Part shown: piece after piece, positions 1 to 11,684 of the stretch
Layout: every line of letters begins with the position of its first letter
Numbering within the stretch: the stretch's first letter is position 1
Source of the DNA: Casuarina equisetifolia
Taxonomy: Eukaryota > Streptophyta > Magnoliopsida > Fagales > Casuarinaceae
Direction: 5' to 3'
DNA: 64,000 bases
NCBI GenBank assembly: GCA_028551475.1
Contig: CM052356.1
Location: 8,459,884-8,523,883 of the forward strand
Position numbers and translations under genes: made by a program
Notes under the pieces: model-generated
Told to the model about the DNA's origin: nothing
Database searches by the model: none
The model's input: only the letters and a program-made list of their open reading frames with translations

Positions 1-31
1 AGTAAATAATTACAACAAAAGTAGAAACCTA

Positions 32-52
32 ATATATATATATATATATATA
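32..52. repeat. (AT)n microsatellite
   Basis: About ten uninterrupted AT dinucleotides, a simple repeat typical of plant intergenic DNA. Confidence 0.9.
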
Positions 53-1335
53 CATACATCTGCATATACATTTCACTATGCATATACATCTGGATTCAGG
101 ACGAAGAGGTGAACTCGTGTGACTCATGGAGATTGTGTGAACGTGAACGCTCAAGTCCAGTTCAAAAAGCAAAAGAAAAGAGACGCACACAGAAGTCTAT
201 GCAGTCAACAATAGGCTCAGCAGGGCAAATCCATACGGTGGAGGAAAAAGAACGGGAACGTTAAAAGGAAATATGAAACCAAATGTTCAAGAATCCTTGG
301 TCCAAGACAACCTATTTTGATCTTGTTGGGTAAGATTCAAATTCAACGGCAGCATTCTGTATATTTAACTCAACGTTCCAGCCCCGACATAAACTGACAT
401 TATTATCTTGACCGATGACCCATATAATGAATAATGAATCCAACGAGATGAGCAAGAGGATAATATATAACCAATCACATGACAAAGTGATCGAATGTCT
501 TTTTCCAACACGGTAGAAAAGATACCATTTTTGACTAAAGATTTATCTGACTTTTAGAAGAAAAAAAAAATTCAAAGATAATACCATTGGCTGTCTTGGG
601 TTATTTCCTCGTGAATATACAAAGCTTTGGTCTCTTTTGAGCTTGGAGTTAAAGTGCACGCAGTTGAGCCAACAAATAACAACTATAGCCCGTGATTTAC
701 AGGTGCCAAAGATTGTCAAAAGGCTGTGGTGGTTGAAGCGAATCATCTTTTAGGATATCAGTTATGCCATTGCCATCACCTTCACGATAAAGTCTGTCCT
801 TGTATATATGCTTTTCCTGAGGCCCATCCATATCAGTGAAAACAGAAAGAGCACAGCATGTATGTTTTCTGATGTCCTTGCTTGAACATAGTTGTTTCAA
901 CATCTAAAAAGTGGCATATTCTGTGTAAGATCAGTGACACAGTTTCATCTTAAGGTACATGTTTGGCTTAGAAAAGAATACAAGATTAACAAAAAGAAAG
1001 AATTATATTCTTTCTCTTTCAACACAGACGAGTATACACGAAGTTGATTTTGTGTCCCTTTCTCTTTTCTGGGACCCTGCTGTTATGACTTATTTCAAGT
1101 CATCAAGAACTTCGTTACATCCTGAATGGACCCATAAATGAAGAAAATGATAAAAAGAAATTCAGCATAAACATTTTTGGTCAAGTTGCTAAATTTAACT
1201 GGCATTAAGTGCCGGTCAACAAAAGTTGTCTAAACAGAGCAAAAGGCTTCTCTCTCACCTATCTCCTTTCGTCTTTATGACTGCATGATTTGTTAAAGTT
1301 TTTCCACATTTCACATGCACTGCCCAGGCAGACTG

Positions 1336-1342
1336 TATATAA
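1336..1342 (+). promoter_or_regulatory. Putative TATA box of LHT8-like gene 1
   Basis: TATATAA lies 83 bases before the initiator ATG of the first transporter gene. That would put transcription start near 1367 and leave a leader of about 60 bases. The spacing suits a plant core promoter, but no start-site data are available. Confidence 0.55.
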
Positions 1343-1424
1343 TAAGCTTAACCTCTGCTAGTCATGCAGTGTGAAGGGGGCGAGGTAGAGAAAGTGAGAA
1401 GAGGAGGATTGCAGTGAGAAAGCG

Positions 1425-4400
1425 ATGGATGTGGTAGTGGAAGAGAGCTCTACCATCCAAAACAGACCCCAAATGGATTCTGTGGCTCAGGTCGTGTCCA
1501 CCCCTCCCATGCAAACCCAGTACAATTCGCCATCTTTGTCAAGAAGCCCTCTGCTACTTCCGTTAGGGCCAGGTGCCAAAAATGCTGCAAACAAGGCCAC
1601 ACCAAAGTCTTCTCGTACTCCAAACTTCTTCATACCATTGAGTACCCCAATCAGGAGGGCCATCCAACTCACCAAGCTTGACCCTCAGGATGCTTGGCTT
1701 CCGATCACCGAGTCAAGGAATGGCAACGCCTACTACGCTGCCTTTCATACTCTTTGCTCTGGAATCGGAATTCAAGTGCTCGTACTCCCCGTGGCCTTCA
1801 CCATTCTTGGTTGGTAAGCCTCCGCTCTCTTATCAGAGCAAATGAAAAATTTTTCTTTTTAAACCGGCCTCTCTTCTAAAACACTGCATGAAACGGAGGA
1901 TGGTTAAATTTTACACCATTCACTATGAGGTCGTCCGGATAGTCCACTCACGGTATTTGTTTCTTGTAAGAGGGTGATTAAACGGTACCATTCACCATAA
2001 CAAATTTACTGTTAAGCCACATATAAAACATACGGGCCTTTTTACTCTCTATTACTTGTTTAATTTCTCATGATCATTCTTGGCGTTTTATTAATCCTTT
2101 TCCTCTTCTGAGGCTTCATGTTTCATTTCTTTGTGTTCACACAAGAAGCACTATACAAAGAGGATGTGACTAGTAAACCAATGAGGAAAAGAGGCAAATA
2201 GTTACTTTGCTTAGTATTTGATGTAAAACTGCTCAAGGAGCTTCTTTCCTGGTTGAGGTTTGAAAAAAAAAAAAACTGTGTTCATTCTCGCTGTCTTTGA
2301 CTGCAGGACATGGGGAATTATAAACTTGACAGTGGCGTTCGCGTGGCAGCTTTACACGCTTTGGCTGTTGGTCAATCTTCATGAATCTACCGAAACTGGG
2401 ATGCGTTATAGCAGATATCTGCAACTTTTCAGCGTTACTTTTGGTAAGCACTGTTTAAACTTCCTGGTGGGTTCAATTCTTGCTTTGTTTTGATGCGTAA
2501 CAAGCCCACTCAAATGGGGTTGGGGGGGTGTGGGTGGAGGAAAGCAAAAGAAAAAGAAATAGCATAAGAAAGACTCTTCATATTCCACGGCAACTTGGGG
2601 TTTATTGAGAATCTGAAGTAAGCATAAATTTTGGTACTAATTATTTGGTTAAAGATGCTAAAGTCAAGAAATAAATTACTCAAAGATCCAATAGTTAAGT
2701 TAGGTCTAATCGTTAATTGGGAAAAAAAGAAGAAGCAAAAGCAAAAGAAATAGCATAAGAAAGACTGTTCATATTCCACGGCAACTTGGGTTTATCGAGA
2801 ATCTGAAGTAAGCATCAATTTTGGTAATAAGTTTTTGGTTGAAGATGCTAAAGTCAATAAATAAATTACTCTAAGATCTAATCGTTAAGTTATATTTTAT
2901 CCAATGATAAATAAGTATGTTTGCTAGGTAACTTGATAACTCATGAAGTCTGTGATGAACTTTGGGCTTAAAGGAACAGAAAAGAAGAGAAAAGTGAACA
3001 TGTGATTAGTTGATTATGACCCAAGTGAGTGAGAAAGATTAACATGCGAATATGGTGTGCTTTCATAGCAAGAGTAAGTCAACATGTTTCACCCTTATGT
3101 TAGAGGAATTTCAAACTTTCATGCCAGAGAACCTGAACACATTCTCTAATACGCTGACAAAAAAAAAAAAAAAAACACAACCGATGTATTCCGATGTGAC
3201 TTGTCATCTGACTTTAAGTTCAATAGACCCAGTGAAGTGCGATCCGTAAAAAATTGTACCAGACTATACTAAATTAATGCAATTTTGAAGTAGGATCCAT
3301 CTAAATCAACCAACTGATCATACTTTTTTCTAAGCTATGTTGTGAGATTTGGTAACAACGATGTCTTCCTAAATAGGTGACAAAATGGGAAAGATCTTTG
3401 CCATGTTTCCAATTATGTATCTATCAGGGGGCACATGTGTTGCCCTCATTATAGTTGGTGGTTCAACCATGAAGCTCTTTTACCAAATCGTGTGTGGCGG
3501 CCATGGCTGCACCGCAAAGCCACTAACAACTGTGGAGTGGTATCTGGTGTTCACATGTGCTGCGGTGGTTCTGTCTCAGCTGCCCAACTTGAACGCCATA
3601 GCTGGAGTCTCTCTAATCGGAGCCACCACGGCCATTGGCTACTGTACAATTATGTGGCTTGTGTCCGTCACGGAGGGCAGACTTGATGGGGTTTCTTATG
3701 ATCCGATCAAAGAGAACGATAACATGGCTATGATTTTCAGCGTTCTAAATGCTCTCGGTATCATAGCGTTTGCTTTCAGAGGTCACAACCTTACTCTTGA
3801 AATTCAGGTAAGCTTCTTCATGGTCGTTCTTGATTGACTCTTTTTATGTTTTCCAGTGGTAACGGATTATGCATTAGAGTAGTATATGATCTGCTTGCTT
3901 CTGATCCAAGTTCTTTCTTAGAGTCTCATACCTGAAATCGAAAATTGAGGACATTTAAGTGGCTTAGCCCATCAACCCTGCCCACTTGTGATCACAGGAT
4001 AGTAATTAAGACTTCCTGGGCTTTTGCCCCTAATGGTTTTCATTTGCTAATCTGGTTCAAAATCACCAAGCTCTCTTGCTTTTCTGGAAACGTCCTTTAA
4101 GATCCTCTTGCTTTTCATGAAACAGGAGCAGATGGAACTAAAGACTTCTTTATTCAAAATTCACTATGTTATTCATTTGAATATTATCTAATTGAAACCA
4201 ATAACAAGATTCGAGCACAGTATATGCTTTATGATGGTCCTAGAACCTGATGTTGACGCGTAAATCACCATCAAAATATTTAAATCGCAGTGCATTGTTT
4301 CATGAACAATAGAAATGCAGTTCCCCCGACAGGTTTTGATCATTTCGAAGAAAGTTTTTACTTTGAATGCCTATAAAGCCAGTGCAAAATAAAAAATTGC

Positions 4401-5495
4401 ATAGAATATGCTTGTCCATCCAATCCTAGATACGGTCAGCCTTCTTTCTACGGTTTATTGATTCTTGACTGGAAAGCTTTAAGACCATGAAAGTAAACAT
4501 ATTTAACGGTAATAATTGCCAGCATCAATCGTTAAAATAGTTTTTTTTCCCTTCTTTTGTTGAATATATCTCTTTAACAAAGCAACAAATCTGTCGTGCC
4601 CAATTCGAAGCCATTAGAAAGATTTAAAAAGTCAAATGTTCCCCAGCGGCCCCAACATTCCTAGAACATTCAGAAGTTTCAACCTTATTGTGAGAGAAGA
4701 AAAAATGGATTTCTAGGAAAAAAGGAGAAAAAACACAATCAAGTTTGAAAGATTTCATTTTACATGTGTTTTCTTCCCTGCAGGCAACCATGCCTTCGAG
4801 TGAAAAAGTTCCATCCCATGTGCCAATGTGGAGAGGAGTGAAAGTTGCATATGCAATCATCGCGATGTGTCTGTATCCCCTCGCCATTGGAGGATATTGG
4901 GCTTATGGTCACAAGGTAATTATCAGTTAATGCACTGTTAAATGCTTTTCATTTTTCACCCAAAACGAAGAACCCATTTGGTTCTTTTTTTTTTTTTTTT
5001 TGACAGATACCAGCCAACGGTGGGATGCTAACAGCGATATATCAGTACCATGGGCGAGACACCTCTCAATTTATTCTGGCACTAACAAGCTTGTTGGTGA
5101 TAATTAACGCTGTAAGCTCGTTCCAGATCTATGGAATGCCCATGTTCGATGACATGGAATCCAAATACACAAAGAGAAAAAAGAAAGCATGTCCATGGTG
5201 GCTTAGGTCACTCTTTCGGATCATGTTTGGGTACGGATGCTTTTTTGTTGCAGTGGCCACCCCATTCTTGGGTAGTCTGGCTGGTCTGATCGGAGGAATT
5301 GCAGTGCCTGTTACTTTCGCTTACCCCAGCTTCATGTGGCTAAAGATCAAAAAGCCCAAGAAATACGGCATGATGTGGTGGCTAAACTGGGGACTGGGGC
5401 TCTGGGGGGTGATTCTCAGCGTGCTGCTGATCGCGGCAGGGATCTATGCTGTGATAGACACAGGCGTTGAAGTTAGCTTTTTCAAGCCTCACTAG
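1425..5495 (+). CDS. Lysine/histidine transporter-like 8 type amino-acid permease, copy 1
   Basis: Exons are 1425-1813, 2307-2443, 3377-3807, 4784-4915 and 5007-5495, all with GT-AG borders; they sum to 1578 nt, or 525 residues plus stop. The protein belongs to the amino acid/auxin permease family (Aa_trans). Its closest plant group is the LHT8-like (AATL1) proteins, which are of similar length. About 85 hydrophilic residues rich in S, P and T form a cytosolic N-terminal tail. The family block KLDPQDAWLPITESRNGNAY starts at about residue 84. After it come multiple hydrophobic segments, including GIGIQVLVLPVAFTILGW, MYLSGGTCVALIIVGGST and ALGIIAFAFRGHNLTLEIQ. The role inferred from the family is proton-coupled amino-acid uptake, probably at the plasma membrane; the substrate cannot be read from sequence. 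The ATG at 1425 is the first in the likely transcript and gives the full tail. A tandem paralogue lies 3' to it with the same five-exon layout. Confidence 0.9.
2544..2900. repeat. Imperfect tandem duplication (191-bp period) in intron 2 of LHT8-like gene 1
   Basis: Two copies start near 2544 and 2735. Shared markers include AGCATAAGAAAGACT, ATTCCACGGCAACTTGGG and AGAATCTGAAGTAAGCAT, each 191 bases apart. Copies differ by scattered substitutions and small indels. The repeat lies wholly inside the intron and does not touch the splice sites. Confidence 0.85.
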
Positions 5496-7207
5496 TTCAA
5501 CCATATGGTTTAACTTGTTCAGTCTGAATCCATTTAGTAGCATCTCTGATTGTATATCTGTGCATCTACAGATTCAGAATGGTCATCCAACGCTTTGATT
5601 TATCTATTCATCGCGTTCTAACTTTTGGAGATGGTTGGTTTGTGTATCCATGCATATCTCTTATCCGCAACTTAAAGAATGCGTGACATCAATGATACAA
5701 AGTAGAGATTGAATTCCAACCTAAATAAAGTGTTATCCACCAATGATTATTAGATTAAAGGACAAGAAAGCAAAAGTTAGCCCAAGAATGGGCTGGTGAC
5801 GCCTAGCCTAGCGATATGATATAAAAGAAAAACTTAGCCCTAAAGCAGCTTTCACTGAGAGCACTGTTTAAAAACAAATGGGTCCTGTCCACCCACTACC
5901 ACAGTTTCATGGAAAGAGACCTTATTGATTGCAGGCCACAGAGTTTAGGTTACCTTGTGGAGGGAGTATTGCATCTTTAAATCCTCTAATCTTTTGCTTC
6001 ATAAGTCCCTGCCCTTAAGGACATCTTACAAAAAAAGAAAAAAAAGAAAATGATGCAAACAAAAAGCAAGTTGAATAAAATAAAGTAGCAAAAAGAAGAT
6101 TGGATTGAAAACTCTTCGAGAAAAAGCTTTAAGAAAAGGGTTTCATGAAGTGACACAGACAACAAACGAGGAGGTGGCTTGAAGTAGGGCTGCAAAGGTT
6201 GAGAATACTAATTTGTCAAAAAGTAAAGCTCAAAGTAGGAAATACTTGTCAAAGCCACTAACCTTTCCCTTATCATCTACCCCTTCGATGTAAACTCAAA
6301 TGAAAGGCTTTGCTTCCTCTCGTGGAAAATATTCCCCCAAAGAAGGAAATTAATCTCACCCAATCCTTCAGAACGTGCTTCTCATTTTCAGATCTCACAT
6401 AACGTGTGGTTATCAACCATTTTTCTCAAATGTGGTGCACGCCCCTTGGGGTCCATGCACGGAGAAAAAGAAAAATGTTCGGGACTCTTTGAAAGATCAA
6501 CTGTATTGAGCAACCCCTTGATGGTGGACCATTGTATGACTGTTCCGTGAGGCCATGTTACGTAAAACAGCTACGCAAGGCATGCTACGTATGCAGAGTT
6601 GTTTTGTTCTATGTTTGTGCGAGCATATTGGATAGTCCAAAAAAATAAAGTTTAGGATATAATAACGCACCTAATCCCTATAATATGCCTCAAAGCATGA
6701 TGGGTTTTAAGAGGAAACTTCCCGTAAAGATAGGTAAGATGCACCGAAGTGCTTCTAATTCAATGGCAATGGATTCGAATGGGATTATTCGAAGGGTATC
6801 TTGAATTGCGCCCGACCCTGACAGTAGAGGTATCCTACAAAGTTCATGATCGAACAAGATAATAGGGATTGTGGAGGGTATTCGATTGTTTTTTTCTACA
6901 AATCAGAGGAGCTTCAGAATCTCCGTACCCAAATCACCAATTGGTTTGTGCCACTCTTACTGTGATAATAGCAGCAGCCCCGTGAAGGGACAGTCAACAA
7001 TCTTCTTTATTTCATCACCTTTTTTATTATCTTTGCCACGCAATGTTGCACCCTACCCACTCAGCCACTATTAGAGGAACATAATGCATATCAGAAGGTT
7101 AAAACCTCTATATATACTCGTAAACCAGTCATTTAACACCAAAACCCGTAACAGATCACAGTGGTAGAGAGGGAGGGTAAGAAGAGACAGATAGTGTCTT
7201 GGTAGTG
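5496..7207. other. Spacer between the two LHT8-like genes
   Basis: This stretch holds the 3' untranslated region of copy 1 and the promoter of copy 2. I found no supported exon. Purine-rich runs near 6030-6060 give spurious minus-strand open frames. Confidence 0.6.
7109..7116 (+). promoter_or_regulatory. Putative TATA box of LHT8-like gene 2
   Basis: TATATATA lies about 100 bases before the first upstream ATG (7208) and 271 bases before the in-frame ATG at 7380. The expected transcription start near 7140 would include both ATGs in the mRNA. Confidence 0.5.
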
Positions 7208-7465
7208 ATGGGTGAGGTGGTGGAAGTGAGCATGAGCCCGGTGGCAAAAAAGAGGGGAGAGGTAGAAACACCGGCCATCTCTGCCCCACCGTCTCAACTT
7301 CACTGTCCTTCGATGACTCTGTCGCCACTTCTCGATTCTTGCCCAAAGACCCCGAAAAAGCCCGTTTGCTTCCCGCATAATGACTCCAATAGCCAGCCCT
7401 ATGAAGAAGGCCATTACGAGCATGCAAGGTTACTTGGAAGAAGTTGGCCACTTCACCAAGCTTGA
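7208..7465 (+). other. Upstream frame holding the displaced N-terminus of LHT8-like gene 2
   Basis: An 85-codon frame starts at ATG 7208, which has G at -3 and +4. It contains SPLLDSCPKTPKKP at about residues 37-50, resembling the serine/proline tail of copy 1 and of LHT8 relatives. It is out of frame with the transporter body, and the frames switch near the CATAATG at 7376-7382. The frame therefore runs past the in-frame start at 7380 and ends at 7465. The simplest reading is the ancestral N-terminal coding region, displaced by one extra base. A sequencing or assembly error would look the same. Confidence 0.65.
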
Positions 7466-10400
7466 CCCACAGGACGCTTGGCTTCCCATCACGGAGTCCA
7501 GGAACGGCAACGCATACTACTCAGCATTCCACACTCTATGTTCGGGAATCGGGGTTCAAGCCCTTGTTCTTCCCTTAGCTTTCAGCGTTCTAGGCTGGTA
7601 GGTTGCTCACTATAACTACTACCAGTATTTAGTGATTGAATTCAGGTTCAATTTCGGTTTTAAGATTGTAATAAAAGCTTCTTCTTCTGCTTCTTGTTTC
7701 AGGACATGGGGAATTTTGTGTCTTTCGCTGACCTTCATATGGCAGATGTACACCCTGTGGTTACTGATTCAGCTTCATGAACCTGGGTCGGGGTCACGCT
7801 ACAGCAGATATCTTCGCCTTTCCATGGCGGCTTTTGGTATGCATTTTCTTGAACACAGTATAGCTATTCTATAACTGTAAATAAGTTGAAACGGTTGGTG
7901 GCTTGCGAGGGAGGACACTTGAGTTGATAGATTAGATGTAGAACTAACATCTTTGACAAATAAGAAGAGGGAAAAGGAAGGACTATTTTCAATATATGTA
8001 ATAGCTCTAGGGAGTATGGCACCCTCGGCAAGTTGTTTGATAACGAATCTACATTAATGGAAAGTCACAGGGCATGGCAGATGGAAAAGTCTTTTTCTTT
8101 TCTTTTAATTATCATGTATTTTGTATATCTTATAAAGTTTCTAATAGGAAAAGTTCAAACACATCTAGGCTCAAAAATAATATTTAAAATTTTTAAGACT
8201 TTCAAAACAACTTATTATAATTTATAAGTTATACGCCCTTAATTAATAAAATTTTGTCCTCATTTTCTTCTTGATCATACTAGATTCTGATTTTAAAAGA
8301 TACGTCTAATAAGGTTTGTGATAAACTATTGCTTTTTATGGCTTTATTCACCCAACTTACTTTTTCTTTTACTGTTCAATTATTTGATATAATCTATTTA
8401 TGACCAATATTACCCTATATATACATTTAAAAATGAAAACTTAAGGTCAAAAGAAAAATAAATTACAGCTTAATTTCATATCTAAACAGCATGATTGGAA
8501 GCATGGAAACTAAGTATTTTGGATTTGTTTTGATTGATGTTCAAGTCAAATATTTTCTTCATCTTTATTTATATACTCAAACTTCGTAGTAAAACTTAAT
8601 CCTAACTCAAAAGCTTATTTGAAACTTGAGTCGTCATGTTCTAACAATATATATATATTATGAATATGTGAATTTATTTATTTAAGAATGAGATAATATA
8701 AAAAATAAATGTATATTTCATTATTACAAGCTTATTTAAAAAAATAAATAAATTTAGAATCATTTTACGATATTTATCATTTTACGATATTTATTTAACT
8801 AGTAATGAATCAGTATCCCTATCAAGTGACAGAGACTTTGATTGGAACTGTTGCGGTAGATACATTAGATAGACATTTGTGATCAACCATGGCCAATTCG
8901 GTGGACCGAACAAAAGAAAACGATGGTCAATCCTTCATCAACTCCACGTACCCTGCAAGTAATGCTAAAGTTCAATCAGTGCATGAAAAGATGTTGAAAA
9001 ATGAAAAGGATTGCTATCCATCTTTTTCTTCTTTTTTGGGCGTTGAAAATTATGGAACCTCGAGGAAGCTGTAGTCAAGCTTTAGAGAGAACTACGAAGA
9101 GGATAATTTACATTTAACTTTAATCTAAAATCTATTGATTGATTAATCAAACATAGGATTCCAAACATTCCCAATCTCGCTTTACCTAACTTAAAATAAC
9201 ACACAACTTGTTACCGTGTCAAAAACAAAAGGAGAACAAGTGGGCTTCTCTGTCTTTCGGTTCTCTCTTTCTCCTTTAATTTTGTTGTTTAGAGGTTAAT
9301 TTCGTGGGATCGCTGTAAACAGGGGAGAAGCAGGGGAAACTGCTGGCACTACTGCCGACCATGTATCTTTCGGGTGGTACCTGTGTGACCCTCATCATGA
9401 TCGGAGGTGGGACCATGAAAATCTTCTTCCAGACCTTTTGTGAGGCCAGCGGCAACGTACACCCACCGTCGACTCTGGAGTGGTACGTAGTCTTCACCTG
9501 CTGTGCTGTTGTTCTGGCTCAGCTTCCCAACCTGAATTCAATCGCTGGAATCTCCTTGATCGGGGCGGTCACTGCCATAACCTACTGCACTATGATATGG
9601 GTAGTCTCCATAAGCAAAAGTAGGCCCCTGGGTATCTCCTATCGCACGCTGGAGGCAAAGTCGGATAGTGAAATGCTTTTCGGTATCTTCAATGCTCTTG
9701 GGATTATAGCCTTCGCGTTCAGAGGCCACAATCTTGTCCTTGAAATACAGGTAGAATTAACATGACAAAACGCAAGGAATTCTCGGCTAAAGACTGCGAA
9801 AGAAAAAGTGAAAAGTAAAAAAATAAAATAAAAAGAAGACGAAAGAGAACAAAAAGAAATTATTGAATAAACCATGGCAATTTTAGCTACAGTGATGTCG
9901 ATATCATTGCAGGGGACCATGCCTTCGAGCGAAAAACGCCCGTCCCGCGTACCCATGTGGAGGGGAGTGAAGTTTGCATATGTAATCATTGCAATGTGTC
10001 TATACCCCGTTGCAATTGGCGGCTACTGGGCGTATGGAAATTCAGTAAGCATCTTATTTCTTATCATTGAAATGTGTGTTGAAATTTACCCAGAAAAATC
10101 CTGGGGGTCCGGACGAAATCTGCATAAGCTTGTCTAAAACTTGAAACTCAGAACACAACTTAAACTTGGGTAATCCGTGCCTGATCACTGACCTTCTTAC
10201 CACTCCGACGGGTTATTTCATGTTTCAAGCTAAAGTACTAATAAGTTCTGCTTGATTGCCAGATACCGAACGGAGGGATGCTAGATGCTTTGCAGAAGTA
10301 TCACGCACAAGACACATCAAAGTTTATCCTGAGATTTACAAGCTTGTTGGTGGTAATTAATAGTCTAAGCTCGTTCCAGATATATGCAATGCCCGTCTTT

Positions 10401-10748
10401 GACAACCTGGAGTTGAGGTACACGAGCAAAAAGCACAAACCTTGTCCATGGTGGCTTCGCTCGGGGATCCGAGCGGCCTTTGGATGTCTTGCGTTTTTTA
10501 TCGCCGTGGCACTGCCATTCTTGCCAAGCCTGGCAGGATTGATTGGAGGGCTAGCATTGCCAATCACCCTAGCATATCCCTCTTTCATGTGGGTAATTAT
10601 GAAGAAACCCAAGAAATACAGTGGAGTTTGGCTCCTCAATTGGGGATTGGGAGTATTTGGAATGGTTGTCTGCATTCTGGTCGTCACTGGAGCTATTTGG
10701 AGTCTAGTGACCGTAGGAATAAAGGCCAACTTCTTCAGGCCCCAGTAA
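7380..10748 (+). CDS. Lysine/histidine transporter-like 8 type amino-acid permease, copy 2 (N-terminal frameshift)
   Basis: Exons from the internal ATG are 7380-7597, 7703-7836, 9323-9750, 9913-10044 and 10263-10748. They sum to 1398 nt, or 465 residues plus stop, with intact GT-AG sites. The transporter core is complete: KLDPQDAWLPITESRNGNAY, GVQALVLPLAFSVLGW, MYLSGGTCVTLIMIGGGT, NALGIIAFAFRGHNLVLEIQ and a C-terminal PSLAGLIGGLALPITLAYPS. It is a clear tandem paralogue of the 525-residue copy 1, with matching intron positions. The missing ~55 residues lie in another frame upstream (7208-7376), so this copy either starts at 7380 or is damaged. The lost part is the cytosolic tail, not a membrane segment, so transport activity could survive. 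However, ribosomes would have to bypass the upstream ATG at 7208. Intron 2 is about 1.5 kb and AT-rich. Confidence 0.8.
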
Positions 10749-11684
10749 AGCAGTAAGTGCAAGGACTGTAAATACCCTCGTTCTTGGGTCTGACCTCCGG
10801 GACCTGGACAAGGCCAGGTAACGGCTTTAGTAGAGGCGAAATCTTGAAGCCCGAGTTTCTGAGATGATTGAAAACCAATCTCCTGGGTTACTTATTACGA
10901 AATATCATCACGTTTGTAAGTGCTGGATTTGATAAATGTTGCTATTGCTCACCTGTCACGCAATTAGATATGCAGAAAGTGCTTCAATTATTGCCCAAAG
11001 ATTTTAGCATCTTGCGTCACAGAGCACTATAGGAGAGAAGAAATAACTGAAATTCAATGACCACCACAATGCAGCGTTTACTCACCAGTTGCATGAAATC
11101 ATTGTGATTGGTTTACTGGAAACCAAACATCGGGGACTCCCACAGCAAAAATGCTATCCACTCTAAAGACGAATTTGGAAGGGGTTGCACTCGGATACAT
11201 TCAGACACAACTAGCAGCTCTAGTTGAATAGCCACAGCTACTTCTTGTCTTGTATTATCATGCAATAAGAGCAACAGATATAATACAACCATGTCTAACA
11301 TAATGATCTTATAGAAGGATTCATCTCATTGCATATGAAACTTCAAAGGCGTTAATCATCTGGGAAGAAAGGGTGAATTTTAGGAACAAACCGACTTTTA
11401 ACTACACTTAAGAGTGTACAGAAAGCAGAAAGGAAGAACGAAGCCCAATCAAAGAGTAGAAGCCTTCAGTAAGTCATAACACCCCGGTTTGCCATATTGA
11501 GAATCAACCAGTTTGATCAGCACGTATTGAAGTATAATCTTTCTCAACTTTCTTTAGGCGCAATACATAGTTCGATGACCAAAGTTAAATCTGGGCCAAT
11601 TTGATGCCGAGCAATAGAACACTACAAAGTTGGGTTACTCTAAAAAGGGAAAAATAAAAATAAAAATTGCAACAACCTATAGGT
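10749..11684. other. Convergent 3' region between the transporter and the small membrane-protein gene
   Basis: No coding exon seen. It should contain the 3' untranslated regions of the plus-strand transporter and of the minus-strand gene ending at 11685. Confidence 0.55.

Larger units (their letters stand above)
1..1424. other. Upstream intergenic region with no gene seen
   Basis: I see no convincing coding exon here; the open frames are short, lack recognisable domains and do not join by good splice sites. It holds an AT microsatellite near the left edge, and its last ~100 bases are the promoter and 5' leader of the first transporter gene. Confidence 0.6.

Noticed and set aside
543-1141. 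Short frames on both strands left of LHT8-like gene 1, considered as an upstream gene
   Set aside because: None has recognisable protein features or compatible splice sites.
5986-6195. 69-codon minus-strand frame with a phenylalanine run
   Set aside because: Made by an A-rich simple stretch; no conserved feature.
10301-10762. 153-codon minus-strand frame
   Set aside because: It lies opposite the last exon of LHT8-like copy 2 and is a shadow of that coding sequence.
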